From assembly GCF_004362745.1 (NCBI RefSeq), contig NZ_SNXY01000006.1, positions 1,116,001 to 1,180,000 on the forward strand: a stretch of DNA of 64,000 nucleotides. Direction: 5' to 3'. The number at the start of each line of letters is the position of its first letter. Position 1 is the first letter of the stretch. Shown here one piece after another: positions 1 to 8,284 of the stretch. The notes under the pieces are model-generated. The model had not been told where the DNA came from. It searched no databases and saw nothing but the letters and a program-made list of their open reading frames with translations. Origin of the DNA: Oharaeibacter diazotrophicus (GTDB lineage Bacteria > Pseudomonadota > Alphaproteobacteria > Rhizobiales > Pleomorphomonadaceae). A program made the translations under genes and the position numbers.

Positions 1-234
1 GACCGCGAAGGCGAGGGTCTGCAGGTCGTCGACGAGGACCGCGTCCATCTCTTCGAGCGAGATCTCCGTGAGGCGCGCGCTCTCGGCGACGATGCGCGCC
101 ACCGACTGCGCCTGCACCTCCGCCTGCGCGACGAGTGCGGTGCGGCCGAGCCAGGCCGAGACGAGGCTGATCGCCAGCACCGCCAACGCGATGCAGGCCG
201 CGACCATCAGGACGAGACGACGGGTCAGGGTCAC
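1..234 (-). CDS. N-terminal fragment of a membrane sensor protein (possibly a SpoIIE-type phosphatase)
   Basis: Only the first 78 codons are inside the window; the gene runs off the left edge. The GTG start overlaps the TGA stop of the upstream ATP-binding gene (GTGA), so the two are probably translated together. The protein starts with a basic stretch and one hydrophobic segment (about residues 7-29), then a helical, Ala/Glu-rich stretch that looks like the start of an extracytoplasmic sensor domain or linker. No catalytic domain is visible. Because the preceding gene is an RsbW-like ATPase, the usual partner would be a membrane-bound PP2C/SpoIIE phosphatase. A histidine kinase or chemoreceptor-like protein is also possible. 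The function is inferred from context only. Confidence 0.5.
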   Translation of the reverse strand, partial: MTLTRRLVLMVAACIALAVLAISLVSAWLGRTALVAQAEVQAQSVARIVAESARLTEISLEEMDAVLVDDLQTLAFAV

Positions 235-671
235 GCCGCATCTCCCTCGGCGTCGCCGCGGCGCATCGCCAGCCGCACGACGTTGCGCTCGCCGACACGG
301 GCGTAACCGACCTCGTCGACCAGCGTCCTGACCAGGTGCACACCGAGACCGCCGATCGCACGATCGTCGAGATCGGCGTCGAGCGAGGGCGCAGGGGCGT
401 CGGCAAAGGGGTCGAAGGCCGGCCCGGCGTCGGAGATCTCGAGCGCGACGAGCTCGGCCGAGACGCACGCCGCCACCCGGACGAGGCCGTCCGCGGGCGC
501 CGCGTGGTCGACCACGTTGGCGACGATCTCCTCGACCGCCATCGCGAGGCGGAACGCCACGGCGGGCGCGAGGGCGTCGGCGAGGAAGTCCTCGAGCTCG
601 CCCTGGAGACCCGGGATCGCGTCGAGCGTGGCGGGGACCTCGAAGTCCCGGGTGCGGGGCGTCTCGGCCAT
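231..671 (-). CDS. RsbW-like ATP-binding protein (HATPase_c_2, anti-sigma/serine kinase family)
   Basis: This 146-residue protein is a stand-alone GHKL ATPase of the anti-sigma regulatory factor family, and its length is typical of that family. The N-box is visible as VEEIVANVVDHA, the G1 box as LEISDAGPAFDP, and the G2 region as GGLGVHLVRTLVDEVGY. Such proteins bind ATP and either phosphorylate a STAS-domain antagonist or sequester a sigma factor or other target (partner switching). No STAS protein or sigma factor is seen nearby, though the left edge cuts the operon. The gene follows the permease gene by 7 bases and overlaps the next gene by 4 bases. The ATG is preceded by a GGAG-type ribosome site. 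The biochemical class is confident; the target is unknown. Confidence 0.85.
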   Translation of the reverse strand: MAETPRTRDFEVPATLDAIPGLQGELEDFLADALAPAVAFRLAMAVEEIVANVVDHAAPADGLVRVAACVSAELVALEISDAGPAFDPFADAPAPSLDADLDDRAIGGLGVHLVRTLVDEVGYARVGERNVVRLAMRRGDAEGDAA

Positions 672-678
672 CGCGGGG

Positions 679-1371
679 CTACTCCTCGCCGGTCGCCGGC
701 GCGTCGGGCGTCATCGCCAGCACCGCCGCCGGCTCGACCGCCGCCGCCACGGCGCCCGCGCGCCGTTCCATCCGGCGGCGCAGCAGGGCGAGCAATCGCG
801 ACAGCGGCCAGCAGAACGCCAGGAACCAGAGCATCGTGTAGGCGTAGACCCACAGCGTCGCGCCGGGGTCGCCGATCGCCGCGATCACCGTGTTGGCGCG
901 CTGGACGATCTCGGGCACGCCGATCACCGAGGCGGTCGACGACGCCATCACGATGATGAGGAAGTAGGTCGTCCAGGCCGGGATGAAGTAGAGCGCCTGG
1001 AGGTGTTCGCCGCGGCGGCGGTGGCGCAGCGCCGACAGCGCGTTGTCGGACACGAAGCCCGAGACCGCGACCGCCAGCGCCAACGACGCCTTCAGCCAGC
1101 CCGGCAGGCCGATCGAGACGCCGCCGATCGTCGCCTCGGTCGGCAGCACGTAGGCGAAGTAGTAGATCAGCACGAAGGTCGGCGGCAGCCGCGCCGCCGC
1201 GGTGAGGAACGCGCCGGTTCGCGAGCCGGCGAGCCGCATCCGCGCCAGCAGGAAGCCGACGGGCGTGCCGATCGCCATGGTCACCGCGGAGATCGCGACG
1301 TTCCACAGGAAGCCGACGGCGAGGAAGGGGGTCCAGGCCCACAGGGCCGAGAGGGTCTCGAAGGCGGTCAC
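679..1371 (-). CDS. ABC transporter permease-like protein, His/Glu/Gln-type fold
   Basis: This 230-residue membrane protein has about five hydrophobic segments in the pattern of amino-acid ABC permeases. It starts at a GTG that overlaps the TGA stop of the upstream fusion gene (GTGA). The cytoplasmic EAA loop that docks the ATPase is poorly conserved: the expected place reads LSALRHRRRGEHLQA, with arginines where the EAA-G pattern should be. The C-terminal tail is Ala/Pro-rich. No ABC ATPase gene occurs in this operon, where the next genes are instead partner-switching signalling genes. The protein may pair with the permease half of the preceding fusion in a transporter that borrows an ATPase, or in a receptor that no longer transports. 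That second reading is inference. Confidence 0.75.
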   Translation of the reverse strand: MTAFETLSALWAWTPFLAVGFLWNVAISAVTMAIGTPVGFLLARMRLAGSRTGAFLTAAARLPPTFVLIYYFAYVLPTEATIGGVSIGLPGWLKASLALAVAVSGFVSDNALSALRHRRRGEHLQALYFIPAWTTYFLIIVMASSTASVIGVPEIVQRANTVIAAIGDPGATLWVYAYTMLWFLAFCWPLSRLLALLRRRMERRAGAVAAAVEPAAVLAMTPDAPATGEE

Positions 1372-2942
1372 CGGTGGGCCATCCCGCGTTCCAACAGGGA
1401 GAATCCGTAGACGACCGCGAGCACGATCGCGACGTAGCAGGCGAGCAGCACGTTCATCATGACGCCGCCGTTGCCGTAGTCGGCGATGATGGCGGTGGAG
1501 GCGTGGACGAGTTCGGGCACGGCCACCGCGCTCACCATCGCCGTCGCCTTGACGATGTTGACGCAGCTGCCCATCACCGTCGGGAACGCCAGCGCCGCGA
1601 CCTGCCGGAGGCGTCCGGTGCCGCCGAGGGTGGCCGCGGCCTCCGCGAGCGCCACCGCGTTGGCCGCGCCGGCGTAGAGCGACAGCACCACCACCGAGAC
1701 CAGCCAGGCCGGCAGCGGCAGGCCGCGCGCGGCGAGCAGTCCGCCGATGCCGAAGAACACGAGGTAGAGCTGCAACAAAGGCGGCGTCATCCGCGGCAGC
1801 GTCAGGAGCACCGACGACACCGCGGCGACGGCGCGGATCCGCGAGCGCAGCAGCGCGGCGCCGGCGACGCCCGCGACGAGGCTGCCGGCGACCACCGCGG
1901 CGGCCAGCGCCAGCGTCGTCGCCAGCGCGCGCAGGAACATCTCGCGGCTGAACGGATCGTAGAACGGCGTGAAGTCGACTCCGACGCTGTCGCGCAGCGT
2001 CAGGATCAGGCCGCCGAGACCGCGGAGGTCCTGCGCCTCGATCAGGTCGAGCTTGCGGCAGGTCGCGGGCCAGAGCCCGTCCGGCTGACGTCGGCAGTGC
2101 CATTCGCCGTCGGCGTCGCGGCGCGTCCAGAGCGCGCCGGCCTCGCGCAGATAGTCCGACGGCGGCAGCTTCCAGCGCGCCTCGAGTTCGGCGAGCCGGC
2201 CGTCGCGCAGCCAGCCCGCGACGGTGTCGTCGAACAGCCGCGCCAGCGTGCCCTCGCCCGCCACCGCCACCGCCCAGGGCGAGACGAACTCGGCCGGCAG
2301 CAGCCGGTAGCCCGGCCATTCTCCGCTGGCGAGCTGGTGCTTCAGCGCCGCCTCGTCGTAGAGCCAGCCCGCGCAGCCGCCCTCGCGCAGCGCCAGTTCG
2401 GCGTCGCGCACGGTGCCGAAGGCGCGGATGTCGGCGAGCAGGCGGGCGGCGGCGAGGCGGTTCCACAGCGCGCCCTGCACCGCGCAGAGCGACCGGCCGC
2501 GCACGTCGGTCCAGCTGCGGATCGCACTGTCGCCGGGGACGAGCACGCTGGCCCCGCCGCCGTAGTAGCCGGGCTCGATCATCCGGACCAGCCGGCGGCG
2601 GTCGACGGTGTCGCCGAGGGTGGCGACGAGGACGTCGACCTCGCCGGCCGCGAGCTTCTGCATCCGGTTGGCGCTGGTGACCGGGACGAGCCGCACCGGC
2701 ACCCCGGCCGCGGCGGCGAGGCCGGTGGCGACGTCGACGTCGAAGCCGACGATCGCGCCCGCGGCGTCGCGATAGCCGAAGGGCTCGTAGTCGGCCTTTA
2801 CGCCGGCGACCAGTTCGCCCTTCGCCCGGACGGCGGCGAGGGTGTCGGCCCCGTCCTCGGCGCGCGCCGACGAGGCGGCCACCGCGAGCACGGCGAGGAG
2901 GAGCGCCAGGAGCGACCAGGGCGCGGTCGGACGTCGGTTCAC
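1368..2942 (-). CDS. Fused periplasmic amino-acid-binding protein and ABC permease
   Basis: This 524-residue protein has a signal-anchor-like N-terminus (residues 1-28, ending near SSARAED). A family-3 solute-binding domain follows (about 35-270), with typical elements such as GYRDAAGAIVGFDVDVA and AGEVDVLVATLGDTVDRR. A linker (about 270-330) leads to a permease domain (about 330-515) with several membrane segments. Its EAA-like loop, AEAAATLGGTGRLRQVAAL, is closer to consensus than that of the following permease. Fused binding-protein/permease chains are known in amino-acid importers, where binding domain and channel share one polypeptide. The ligand cannot be read from sequence. The stop overlaps the next gene's GTG. 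A separate binding-protein gene is divergent from the same intergenic region. Confidence 0.85.
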   Translation of the reverse strand: MNRRPTAPWSLLALLLAVLAVAASSARAEDGADTLAAVRAKGELVAGVKADYEPFGYRDAAGAIVGFDVDVATGLAAAAGVPVRLVPVTSANRMQKLAAGEVDVLVATLGDTVDRRRLVRMIEPGYYGGGASVLVPGDSAIRSWTDVRGRSLCAVQGALWNRLAAARLLADIRAFGTVRDAELALREGGCAGWLYDEAALKHQLASGEWPGYRLLPAEFVSPWAVAVAGEGTLARLFDDTVAGWLRDGRLAELEARWKLPPSDYLREAGALWTRRDADGEWHCRRQPDGLWPATCRKLDLIEAQDLRGLGGLILTLRDSVGVDFTPFYDPFSREMFLRALATTLALAAAVVAGSLVAGVAGAALLRSRIRAVAAVSSVLLTLPRMTPPLLQLYLVFFGIGGLLAARGLPLPAWLVSVVVLSLYAGAANAVALAEAAATLGGTGRLRQVAALAFPTVMGSCVNIVKATAMVSAVAVPELVHASTAIIADYGNGGVMMNVLLACYVAIVLAVVYGFSLLERGMAHR

Positions 2943-3023
2943 GCGATATCCCGTCGTGTCGGGGTGGAGGAGACTTGCACTCTCGACGCAAATCGTGAAC
3001 GAAATCGTCGCATTCTGAAAGGT

Positions 3024-3920
3024 GTGGCGCTTGTTCGGAGGTGCGGCGTGACGACGGCGGGCTCGTGGATCCTCGGTGCGCTGCTCGCGGCGGTGACGGG
3101 CGGTGCGGCGGCGGCCGGAACGCTGGAGCGCGTCGCCGAGACCGGCGTGATCCGGGCCGGCACCCGGGCCGACGCGGTGCCCTTCGCCTTCCGCCGCGAC
3201 GACGGCGGCTTCCAGGGCTTCTCGGTCGACCTGATCGAAGAGATCCGCAAGGCCGTCGAGGCCAAGCTCGGCCGGCCCGTCCGCACCGAGATCGCGGCGG
3301 TGACGCCGGCCGACCGCATCCAGCGCGTCGCCGGCGGCGAGCTCGACGTCGTCTGCGAGATCACCACCCCGACCTGGGACCGCGAGGCCAAGGTCGACTT
3401 CTCGATCCCGTTCTTCCGCGACGGCACCCGCGTGCTCGCCTTCCGCGACACGCTGAAGACCACGCCCGACGTCAAGGACATGACCGTCGCCGTCGCCGAG
3501 GGCACCACCACCGCGGCGATCCTGGAGCGCGCCCTGCCCGGCGTCGCCACCCGCGCCTACCCGTCGATGGACGCGGCCTTCGCGGCGCTGCGCGCCGGCG
3601 AGGTCCAGGGCGTCGCCAACATCGGCATCATCCTGCTCGGCCTCGCCCGCAAGCTCGAGCCCGACCGCAGCGTCGTGCTGCTGCCGCGCACCGAGCCGCT
3701 CGGCAACGAGGCGATGGCCTGCGTGCTGCCGCAGGACGACAGCGCCTGGCGCGACTTCGTCGACGCCACCATCGTCGGCCTGACCCGCGGCCTCGGCGAC
3801 TACCGCGGCCGCTACGTCGAGATCTACGACCGCTGGTTCGGCCGCGACGGCGTGCTGGTCTACCCGCTCGACCGCTCCACCCGCGACTACCTGCTCCAGG
3901 CCGACATCTGGGCGCGCTGA
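3024..3920 (+). CDS. Amino-acid-type solute-binding protein (family 3)
   Basis: This secreted binding protein of roughly 290-298 residues has a signal peptide ending near GGAAAAG. The mature part has the family-3 layout: VIRAGTRADAVPFAFRRDDGG, SVDLIEEI, GELDVVCEITTPTWDRE and DFSIPFFRDGTRV. The start is uncertain. A GTG at 3024 gives a signal peptide with two N-terminal arginines, whereas the GTG at 3048 has a better-placed GGAG (3037-3040) but leaves no basic residue. The gene is divergent from the binding-protein/permease fusion, with about 80 bases between them. It could supply ligand to that permease-like system, or act as the sensor of the linked signalling genes. The ligand is unknown. 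It ends 7 bases before the convergent WcbI gene. Confidence 0.8.
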   Translation: MALVRRCGVTTAGSWILGALLAAVTGGAAAAGTLERVAETGVIRAGTRADAVPFAFRRDDGGFQGFSVDLIEEIRKAVEAKLGRPVRTEIAAVTPADRIQRVAGGELDVVCEITTPTWDREAKVDFSIPFFRDGTRVLAFRDTLKTTPDVKDMTVAVAEGTTTAAILERALPGVATRAYPSMDAAFAALRAGEVQGVANIGIILLGLARKLEPDRSVVLLPRTEPLGNEAMACVLPQDDSAWRDFVDATIVGLTRGLGDYRGRYVEIYDRWFGRDGVLVYPLDRSTRDYLLQADIWAR

Positions 3921-3927
3921 GCGGCGG

Positions 3928-4833
3928 TCACGCCGCCGCCGGGCGGCGCACCAGCAGACCGTCGAGCACCGCCATCGTCTCGGCGACGCGCGGGATCGTC
4001 CGCAACTTCTCGGCGCCGAAGGCCGCGAACAGCGCGTAGGAGCGCTCGGCGAAGGTCGCGAGGTCGAGATGGCGTTCGGCCTCGGTGAGGTCGCGGCGGT
4101 AGCGGCGGAACGTCATGCCGCCGGCGCAGCCGATCCGAGCGGCGATTTCGGGATAGACCGGCCAGCCGTTCTGGTCGTCGAGCACGTCCGGAACGTCCGC
4201 CGGCGGCGTCGTTCCCGCCGGGACCAGCCCCGCGCGGATCGCGATGTCGGTCGCGATCGACGCCAGCACCCGGATCTTCGGGTGGTTCGGCGTGTGCATG
4301 AAGCTGCCCTCGCGCGTCCAGTCGTCGAAGGCGGACGCGATGCCGAGGAAGCCGGCGGCCTCGAACTCGTCGATCAGGAAACGCCGTCCCTCCGCGAAGG
4401 CGCGGTCGTAGCCGAGCTTGCGGTAGACGAAGTAGTTGAACAGGCCCGTCGCCCGCCCGACCGGCAGGCCGAGGCAGAAGGCGGCCGCGAGGATCTGCGA
4501 GTTGAAGGCGGTGACGGGCGAATCGACCATGGCCGCCGCCGTCGCCAGCACGGCGGCATCGGGCTGGTAGCCCTCGAACACGAAGGGCGGCACGAAGAAG
4601 AGCCGGCGCGCACCCGCCTCGCGCAGGCGCTCCGGCTCGAGCGCGGCGACGCCGTGCGAGGGCACCGCTTGGGTGATGGTCAGGTCCGCCGCGGCGGCCG
4701 CCGCCGCGATGCCCGCCAGCCCGTCGGTGGCGTTGCGGACGTGGAGCGCGGTCACCTCCGCGCCGGGCAGCAGGCGACGCAGCGTCTCGCCCATGCCGAC
4801 GACGTGGCAGAGCCCGACGATCATGATCTTCAT
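3928..4833 (-). CDS. WcbI-family putative acetyltransferase
   Basis: This 301-residue protein is recognised as WcbI-like. The family was named from a Burkholderia capsule locus and is thought to transfer acetyl groups to polysaccharide, with a CoA-binding fold related to GSCFA/SGNH proteins. The N-terminus MKIMIVGLCHVVGMGETLRRLLP carries the nucleophile region GLCH in place of the GNCQ often seen. Later features are FFVPPFVFEGYQPD, FNYF and the C-terminal MTFRRYRRDLTEAE. It follows the GSCFA gene by 9 bases on the same strand, and two such genes in tandem suggest joint modification of a surface glycan. No glycosyltransferase or capsule locus is adjacent, so the acceptor is unknown. The product name is confident, the substrate is not. 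Confidence 0.75.
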   Translation of the reverse strand: MKIMIVGLCHVVGMGETLRRLLPGAEVTALHVRNATDGLAGIAAAAAAADLTITQAVPSHGVAALEPERLREAGARRLFFVPPFVFEGYQPDAAVLATAAAMVDSPVTAFNSQILAAAFCLGLPVGRATGLFNYFVYRKLGYDRAFAEGRRFLIDEFEAAGFLGIASAFDDWTREGSFMHTPNHPKIRVLASIATDIAIRAGLVPAGTTPPADVPDVLDDQNGWPVYPEIAARIGCAGGMTFRRYRRDLTEAERHLDLATFAERSYALFAAFGAEKLRTIPRVAETMAVLDGLLVRRPAAA

Positions 4834-4842
4834 CTTGGAAAC

Positions 4843-5919
4843 TCAGCCCCGATCGAGTGCTTCTTCGTCGCAGACGACGGCCTGGACGGACCGCAGCCGC
4901 TCCGCTACCGCCGCGCGCGTGCCCTCCGACATCACGTCCTCGGTTCGGACCGGACGGGGGGCGGCCGCCGTGTCGTCGGACAGGTAGTGGCGGCGGAACA
5001 GGGCCATGACGTGCTGCACACCCTCGTCGGTCACCTCGCGCAGGTCCTCGGCGAAGAAGCGCGACCGGGTGTGCGGACCCGTGATGATCTCGAAAGAGGG
5101 GAAGTAGGCGACGCCCTGGTGCGAGCGCACGATCTCCTCGGCGACGACCCGCAGCGCCGACTTGCTGTAGACGGTCGACTGCAGGACGTGGCGCGTCTCG
5201 TAGGTGGCGATCAGCGGCACCGGCGAGACCGTCAGGATCACCCGCACGCCGGGGTTGACCGTGCGCAGGTCGGCCAGGAAGGCCGTGAGGTCCGCGACCA
5301 TCTCGAGAACGGAGAAGTTGTGGAAGGCGTAGTCGCCGTCCGGGCGGCCGGGCGCCTCGACGCCGGGGGAGAGCGGGAACACCGCATCGTCCTCCCGCGC
5401 GATCCAGGTCTCCGTCAGCCCGAGCGTGAACACGAAGACGTCGCAGGTCTCGAACATCGCGCGGACCGCGGCGAGATGGACGACCCGGTCCTCGGCGACC
5501 GCCTCGGGGCTCGGGAAGCCGGCGTCCTGGATCCGCGGGCGGAACGGGTCGATCCAGCGGCCGTCGGCGCGCTGCCAGGCGTCGTCGACCGGCTCGAACA
5601 GGCCGTAGGCGCGCTGGAAGAGCTGGCGCAGCTGGCGAACCGAGTAGACGTTGCCGAAACGCGCAGGGAAGACGCCGATGTTCTCGTCGGTGGCATGGGC
5701 CGTCGCCGGCGTCCGCTCGGTGACCAGATAGTGGAATCCGGCCTTCACCAGCGTCTTGGCGATGTGCTGGGCGAAGCAGCTGCCCGCCGTCGCGATCGTG
5801 TCGGTGCGGCCGATGGTGAACGGGACGTCGGAGACCGGATCGACCTCTTCCGCCGGCAGGCCCGCCACGGAGCGCCGCCAGAACGCGCGCTTCGGCAAGC
5901 CGAGATAGGGGTTACGCAC
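4843..5919 (-). CDS. GSCFA-domain protein (SGNH-like putative acyltransferase)
   Basis: This 358-residue protein carries the family's naming motif TAGSCFAQHIAK at residues 46-55, with the presumed nucleophile Ser47. Conserved downstream blocks are YSVRQLRQLFQRAYG, FVFTLGLTETW, FHNFSVLE and the SPVPLIATY segment typical of GSCFA domains. The likely start is the GTG at 5919, because GGGAGAG lies just upstream and the conserved NPYLGLPKRAFWR block follows at once. GSCFA proteins are related to SGNH/GDSL hydrolases and often accompany polysaccharide modification genes. The WcbI-family gene lies 9 bases downstream and is probably cotranscribed. The substrate is unknown. The leader is about 180 bases if the upstream -10-like element is used. 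Confidence 0.8.
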   Translation of the reverse strand: MRNPYLGLPKRAFWRRSVAGLPAEEVDPVSDVPFTIGRTDTIATAGSCFAQHIAKTLVKAGFHYLVTERTPATAHATDENIGVFPARFGNVYSVRQLRQLFQRAYGLFEPVDDAWQRADGRWIDPFRPRIQDAGFPSPEAVAEDRVVHLAAVRAMFETCDVFVFTLGLTETWIAREDDAVFPLSPGVEAPGRPDGDYAFHNFSVLEMVADLTAFLADLRTVNPGVRVILTVSPVPLIATYETRHVLQSTVYSKSALRVVAEEIVRSHQGVAYFPSFEIITGPHTRSRFFAEDLREVTDEGVQHVMALFRRHYLSDDTAAAPRPVRTEDVMSEGTRAAVAERLRSVQAVVCDEEALDRG

Positions 5920-6175
5920 GTTGCTCTCCCATGGCGGCGGTCGGCTCCGGAGCCGAGACTCGAACTCCGGAATCCGGCGACCGGCACGGCGACGATGCAA
6001 TCGTCGTGACGACGCCGAGCGACGCGACCACCCGACCTGACACACTCGTCCGCCGCCCCCGGCTCTCGGGCCGGGAACGACGGTCCGTCGTTTCGTCTCG
6101 GACATTATACGAGGGGTGCCGCTCGTGGAAGCCGCATCGCTCCCCGCCCTACGATGGTCTGTGTCGGCGGCGCGC
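5920..6175 (-). promoter_or_regulatory. Structured leader and possible promoter of the GSCFA-WcbI pair
   Basis: This 256-base gap holds no gene. On the minus strand a TATAAT hexamer lies at 6109-6104; the -35 region is weak. Between it and the GSCFA start are several inverted repeats: CCCGGC/GCCGGG around 6059-6076, CGACGA/TCGTCG at 5990-6006, and the perfect palindrome TCGGCTCCGGAGCCGA at 5941-5956. The last sits about 20 bases upstream of the ribosome site. The 6059-6076 hairpin could instead end the Nit1C transcript arriving from upstream. No known riboswitch was recognised. Confidence 0.35.
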
Positions 6176-7009
6176 TCACGAGGCGGCCGACGCGCCGCGC
6201 AGGACGTGCAGCATCGCGAGCGGCCGGCCGTCGGAGGCCGCGGAGAGATCGAGCCGGGCCGCTCCGCCGTTGCCAGCGCGGTGCCGGACGACCACATGTT
6301 CGCCGACGTCGACATTGCCGAGGAAGCGGACGGTGCGGTGGAGCAGCGGACGGCGTGCCGCGGCGGCGGCGAGCGCCCATTCGGCGCGGTCGGCGAAGGC
6401 GACGTAGGAGACGAAGTAGAGGAATCCGGCGCCGTTGAAGTCGAGCGACGGGCACGGCGCGAGTTCGACGACCGGGCCGCCCTCCCCGTCCGCGGTCGGC
6501 GGCGCCAGGGCGGCGATCGCGGCGGCATGAGCTTCCGCCGCCGCGTCTGGACCGGGCGGCGGCAGGCCGGGCACCTCGGCGCGCACCACCGAGGCGTTGA
6601 CGCCCGGCCGGGTGCGGCGGACGAAGGCCGAGGTCATCCCGACCCGCCCGACGGCGCGGCCGTCCACCGTCAGCACGTGCTCGCCGAAGACGCGTCCGCG
6701 CGAGATCCGGGAAAGGCGCGAGCGCACCGTCAGCACTTCGTGCTCGCCACAGGCGGCGAACCCGTCCGCCGCCACCGTGATCCCGGTGAAGGCGGCGTAG
6801 ATCGGCGTGCCGTCCGGCGCGCGGAAATCCGGCACCGCACGGCCGGCGGCGGCGGCGAGCATCTGCCAGTGCCGGTGGCCGCATTCCTTGAGCAGCCACG
6901 GCTCGGAAAGGCCCGTGCCGGAGAGATGCGGCATGCCGAGGACGATCCGGGCGTCCGGGATCGCCGATCGCCACGCCGGCGCGAGCGAGGGAGCGGACAG
7001 GGAATCCAT
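6176..7009 (-). CDS. Pnap_2097/LnmK-like hot-dog-fold biosynthesis protein
   Basis: This 277-residue protein resembles the Pnap_2097 family, which is related to LnmK, an acyltransferase/decarboxylase with a double hot-dog fold in leinamycin biosynthesis. Visible blocks are IVLGMPHLSGTGLSEPWLLKE at 22-42 and GRVFGEHVLTVDG, with a second half containing LDFNGAGFLYFVSYVAFADRAEWA and TVRFLGNVDVGEHVVV. LSEPWLLKECGHRHW and the N/D residues are typical of the family. It is the last gene of the Nit1C cluster, 9 bases after the flavoprotein gene, so it probably belongs to the same transcript. This gene is an accessory addition to the core cluster and suggests that an acyl-CoA or acyl-thioester step feeds the pathway. 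That role is inference. Confidence 0.7.
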   Translation of the reverse strand: MDSLSAPSLAPAWRSAIPDARIVLGMPHLSGTGLSEPWLLKECGHRHWQMLAAAAGRAVPDFRAPDGTPIYAAFTGITVAADGFAACGEHEVLTVRSRLSRISRGRVFGEHVLTVDGRAVGRVGMTSAFVRRTRPGVNASVVRAEVPGLPPPGPDAAAEAHAAAIAALAPPTADGEGGPVVELAPCPSLDFNGAGFLYFVSYVAFADRAEWALAAAAARRPLLHRTVRFLGNVDVGEHVVVRHRAGNGGAARLDLSAASDGRPLAMLHVLRGASAAS

Positions 7010-7018
7010 CGTCGCTGG

Positions 7019-8281
7019 TCAGCCCGTGGCGCGGAGTTCGGCGGCCGAGAGGTGCTCGGCGATGCGCGCGCGCAGATATTCGGCGTCGCGGCCGACGCCG
7101 ACGAAGCGCCCGGACCCCCAGGTCCACAGCCACGGCAGGCCGAGGGTGAAGACGCCGGGCATGGCGGTGACGCCGCGCTCGTGGGTCGGATAGCCGTTGC
7201 CGTCGAAGATCGGCAGGTCGACCCACGACCAGTTCGGCCGGAAACCGGTGCACCAGACGATCGCCGCGATGCCCTCCGCCACCGGGTCGAGGCTCTCCTG
7301 GAAGCCGTCCGGCCGCCAAACGGGCTCGTAGCGGCTCGGCGGCGGCGCGGCGATGGCGTTGTCCTCGACGTGGCGGTCGATCAGCGCGCAGATGCCGTTG
7401 TAGACCGCGTCGGCGGCGTCGAGATTCTGCGCGAGGTCGTCGCGGAAGCGTATCCGCCCGCCCGCGACGTCGTCGAGACGGCCGTGGAGACGCATGCCCT
7501 CGGCGGCGAAGCGGCGGAGGTCGATGTCGCGGCCGCCGTCGCGGCCGGTGAGATAGTGGTTGGCCTTGCGGCGCACCTTCTCCTTCAGCGGATGCTCGCT
7601 CACCGGCAGGTCGTACTGGCCGAGGTCGGCGAGCCAGTCGACCGCGTCGCGGCCGCGGTAGACGCGCGGGCAGCGCGGCGCGCTGCCGACCACGAGATGG
7701 ACCTTGCGGCCGGCGAGGTGCAGGTCCTCGGCGATCTGGCAGCCCGACTGGCCGGAGCCGACCACCATCACCGCGCCTTCGGGCAGCTGGTCCGGGTTGC
7801 GGTAGGCGGCCGAGTGGATCTGGACGACGCCCTCGGGCAGGCGCTCGGCGATCCTGGGCACGAAGGGCGTGTGGTAGCCGCCGACCGCCAGCACCACCGC
7901 ATCCGCCGTGATGGCGCCCTCCGCCGTCTCCAAGAGGAAGCGGCCACCGAGTCTCGAGAGCCGGTCGACGCCGAGACCCTCGCGCAGCGGCGGGGAGAAT
8001 GAGCGAACGTAATCCTCGACATAGGCGACGATCTCGTCCTTGAGCATGAAGCCGTGGGGGTCGTCGCCGGCATAAGGATGGCCGGGCAGCAGGCACTGCC
8101 AATTCGGCGTCACCAGACAGAAGCTGTCCCAGCGCTGGTCGCGCCAGGCGTGGCCGGCGCGGTGCTTCTCGAACACGACATGGTCGATGCCGGCCTGCTT
8201 CAGGTGCCAGCTCATCGACAGGCCGGCCTGACCGCCGCCGATCACGGCGACGGGGACGTGGCGGGGCACGGTGCGGGTCAT
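7019..8281 (-). CDS. nitH: MSMEG_0569/NitH-type FAD-dependent oxidoreductase of the Nit1C cluster
   Basis: This 420-residue flavoprotein has the layout of group B monooxygenase-like enzymes. An N-terminal FAD Rossmann motif ([19 protein letters not shown], residues 11-29) is followed by [18 protein letters not shown] and a second dinucleotide motif, [17 protein letters not shown] (about 170-186). The C-terminal block is [20 protein letters not shown]. The family is one of the conserved members of the Nit1C cluster (NitH in Pseudomonas). It may hydroxylate or oxidise the product of the earlier steps, but no substrate has been firmly assigned. The start lies 3 bases after the stop of the MSMEG_0570 gene, consistent with one operon. 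Confidence 0.85.
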   Translation of the reverse strand: MTRTVPRHVPVAVIGGGQAGLSMSWHLKQAGIDHVVFEKHRAGHAWRDQRWDSFCLVTPNWQCLLPGHPYAGDDPHGFMLKDEIVAYVEDYVRSFSPPLREGLGVDRLSRLGGRFLLETAEGAITADAVVLAVGGYHTPFVPRIAERLPEGVVQIHSAAYRNPDQLPEGAVMVVGSGQSGCQIAEDLHLAGRKVHLVVGSAPRCPRVYRGRDAVDWLADLGQYDLPVSEHPLKEKVRRKANHYLTGRDGGRDIDLRRFAAEGMRLHGRLDDVAGGRIRFRDDLAQNLDAADAVYNGICALIDRHVEDNAIAAPPPSRYEPVWRPDGFQESLDPVAEGIAAIVWCTGFRPNWSWVDLPIFDGNGYPTHERGVTAMPGVFTLGLPWLWTWGSGRFVGVGRDAEYLRARIAEHLSAAELRATG

Positions 8282-8284
8282 GGC

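Noticed and set aside
1374-3047. Long open plus-strand frame antisense to the fusion gene
   Set aside because: Arg/Ala/His-rich shadow frame with no domain; the real gene in that frame begins near 3024.
5936-5985. tRNA T-arm-like sequence (GTTCGAGTC on the minus strand) near a palindrome
   Set aside because: No matching acceptor, D or anticodon arms fit around it, so it is neither a tRNA nor a convincing attachment site.
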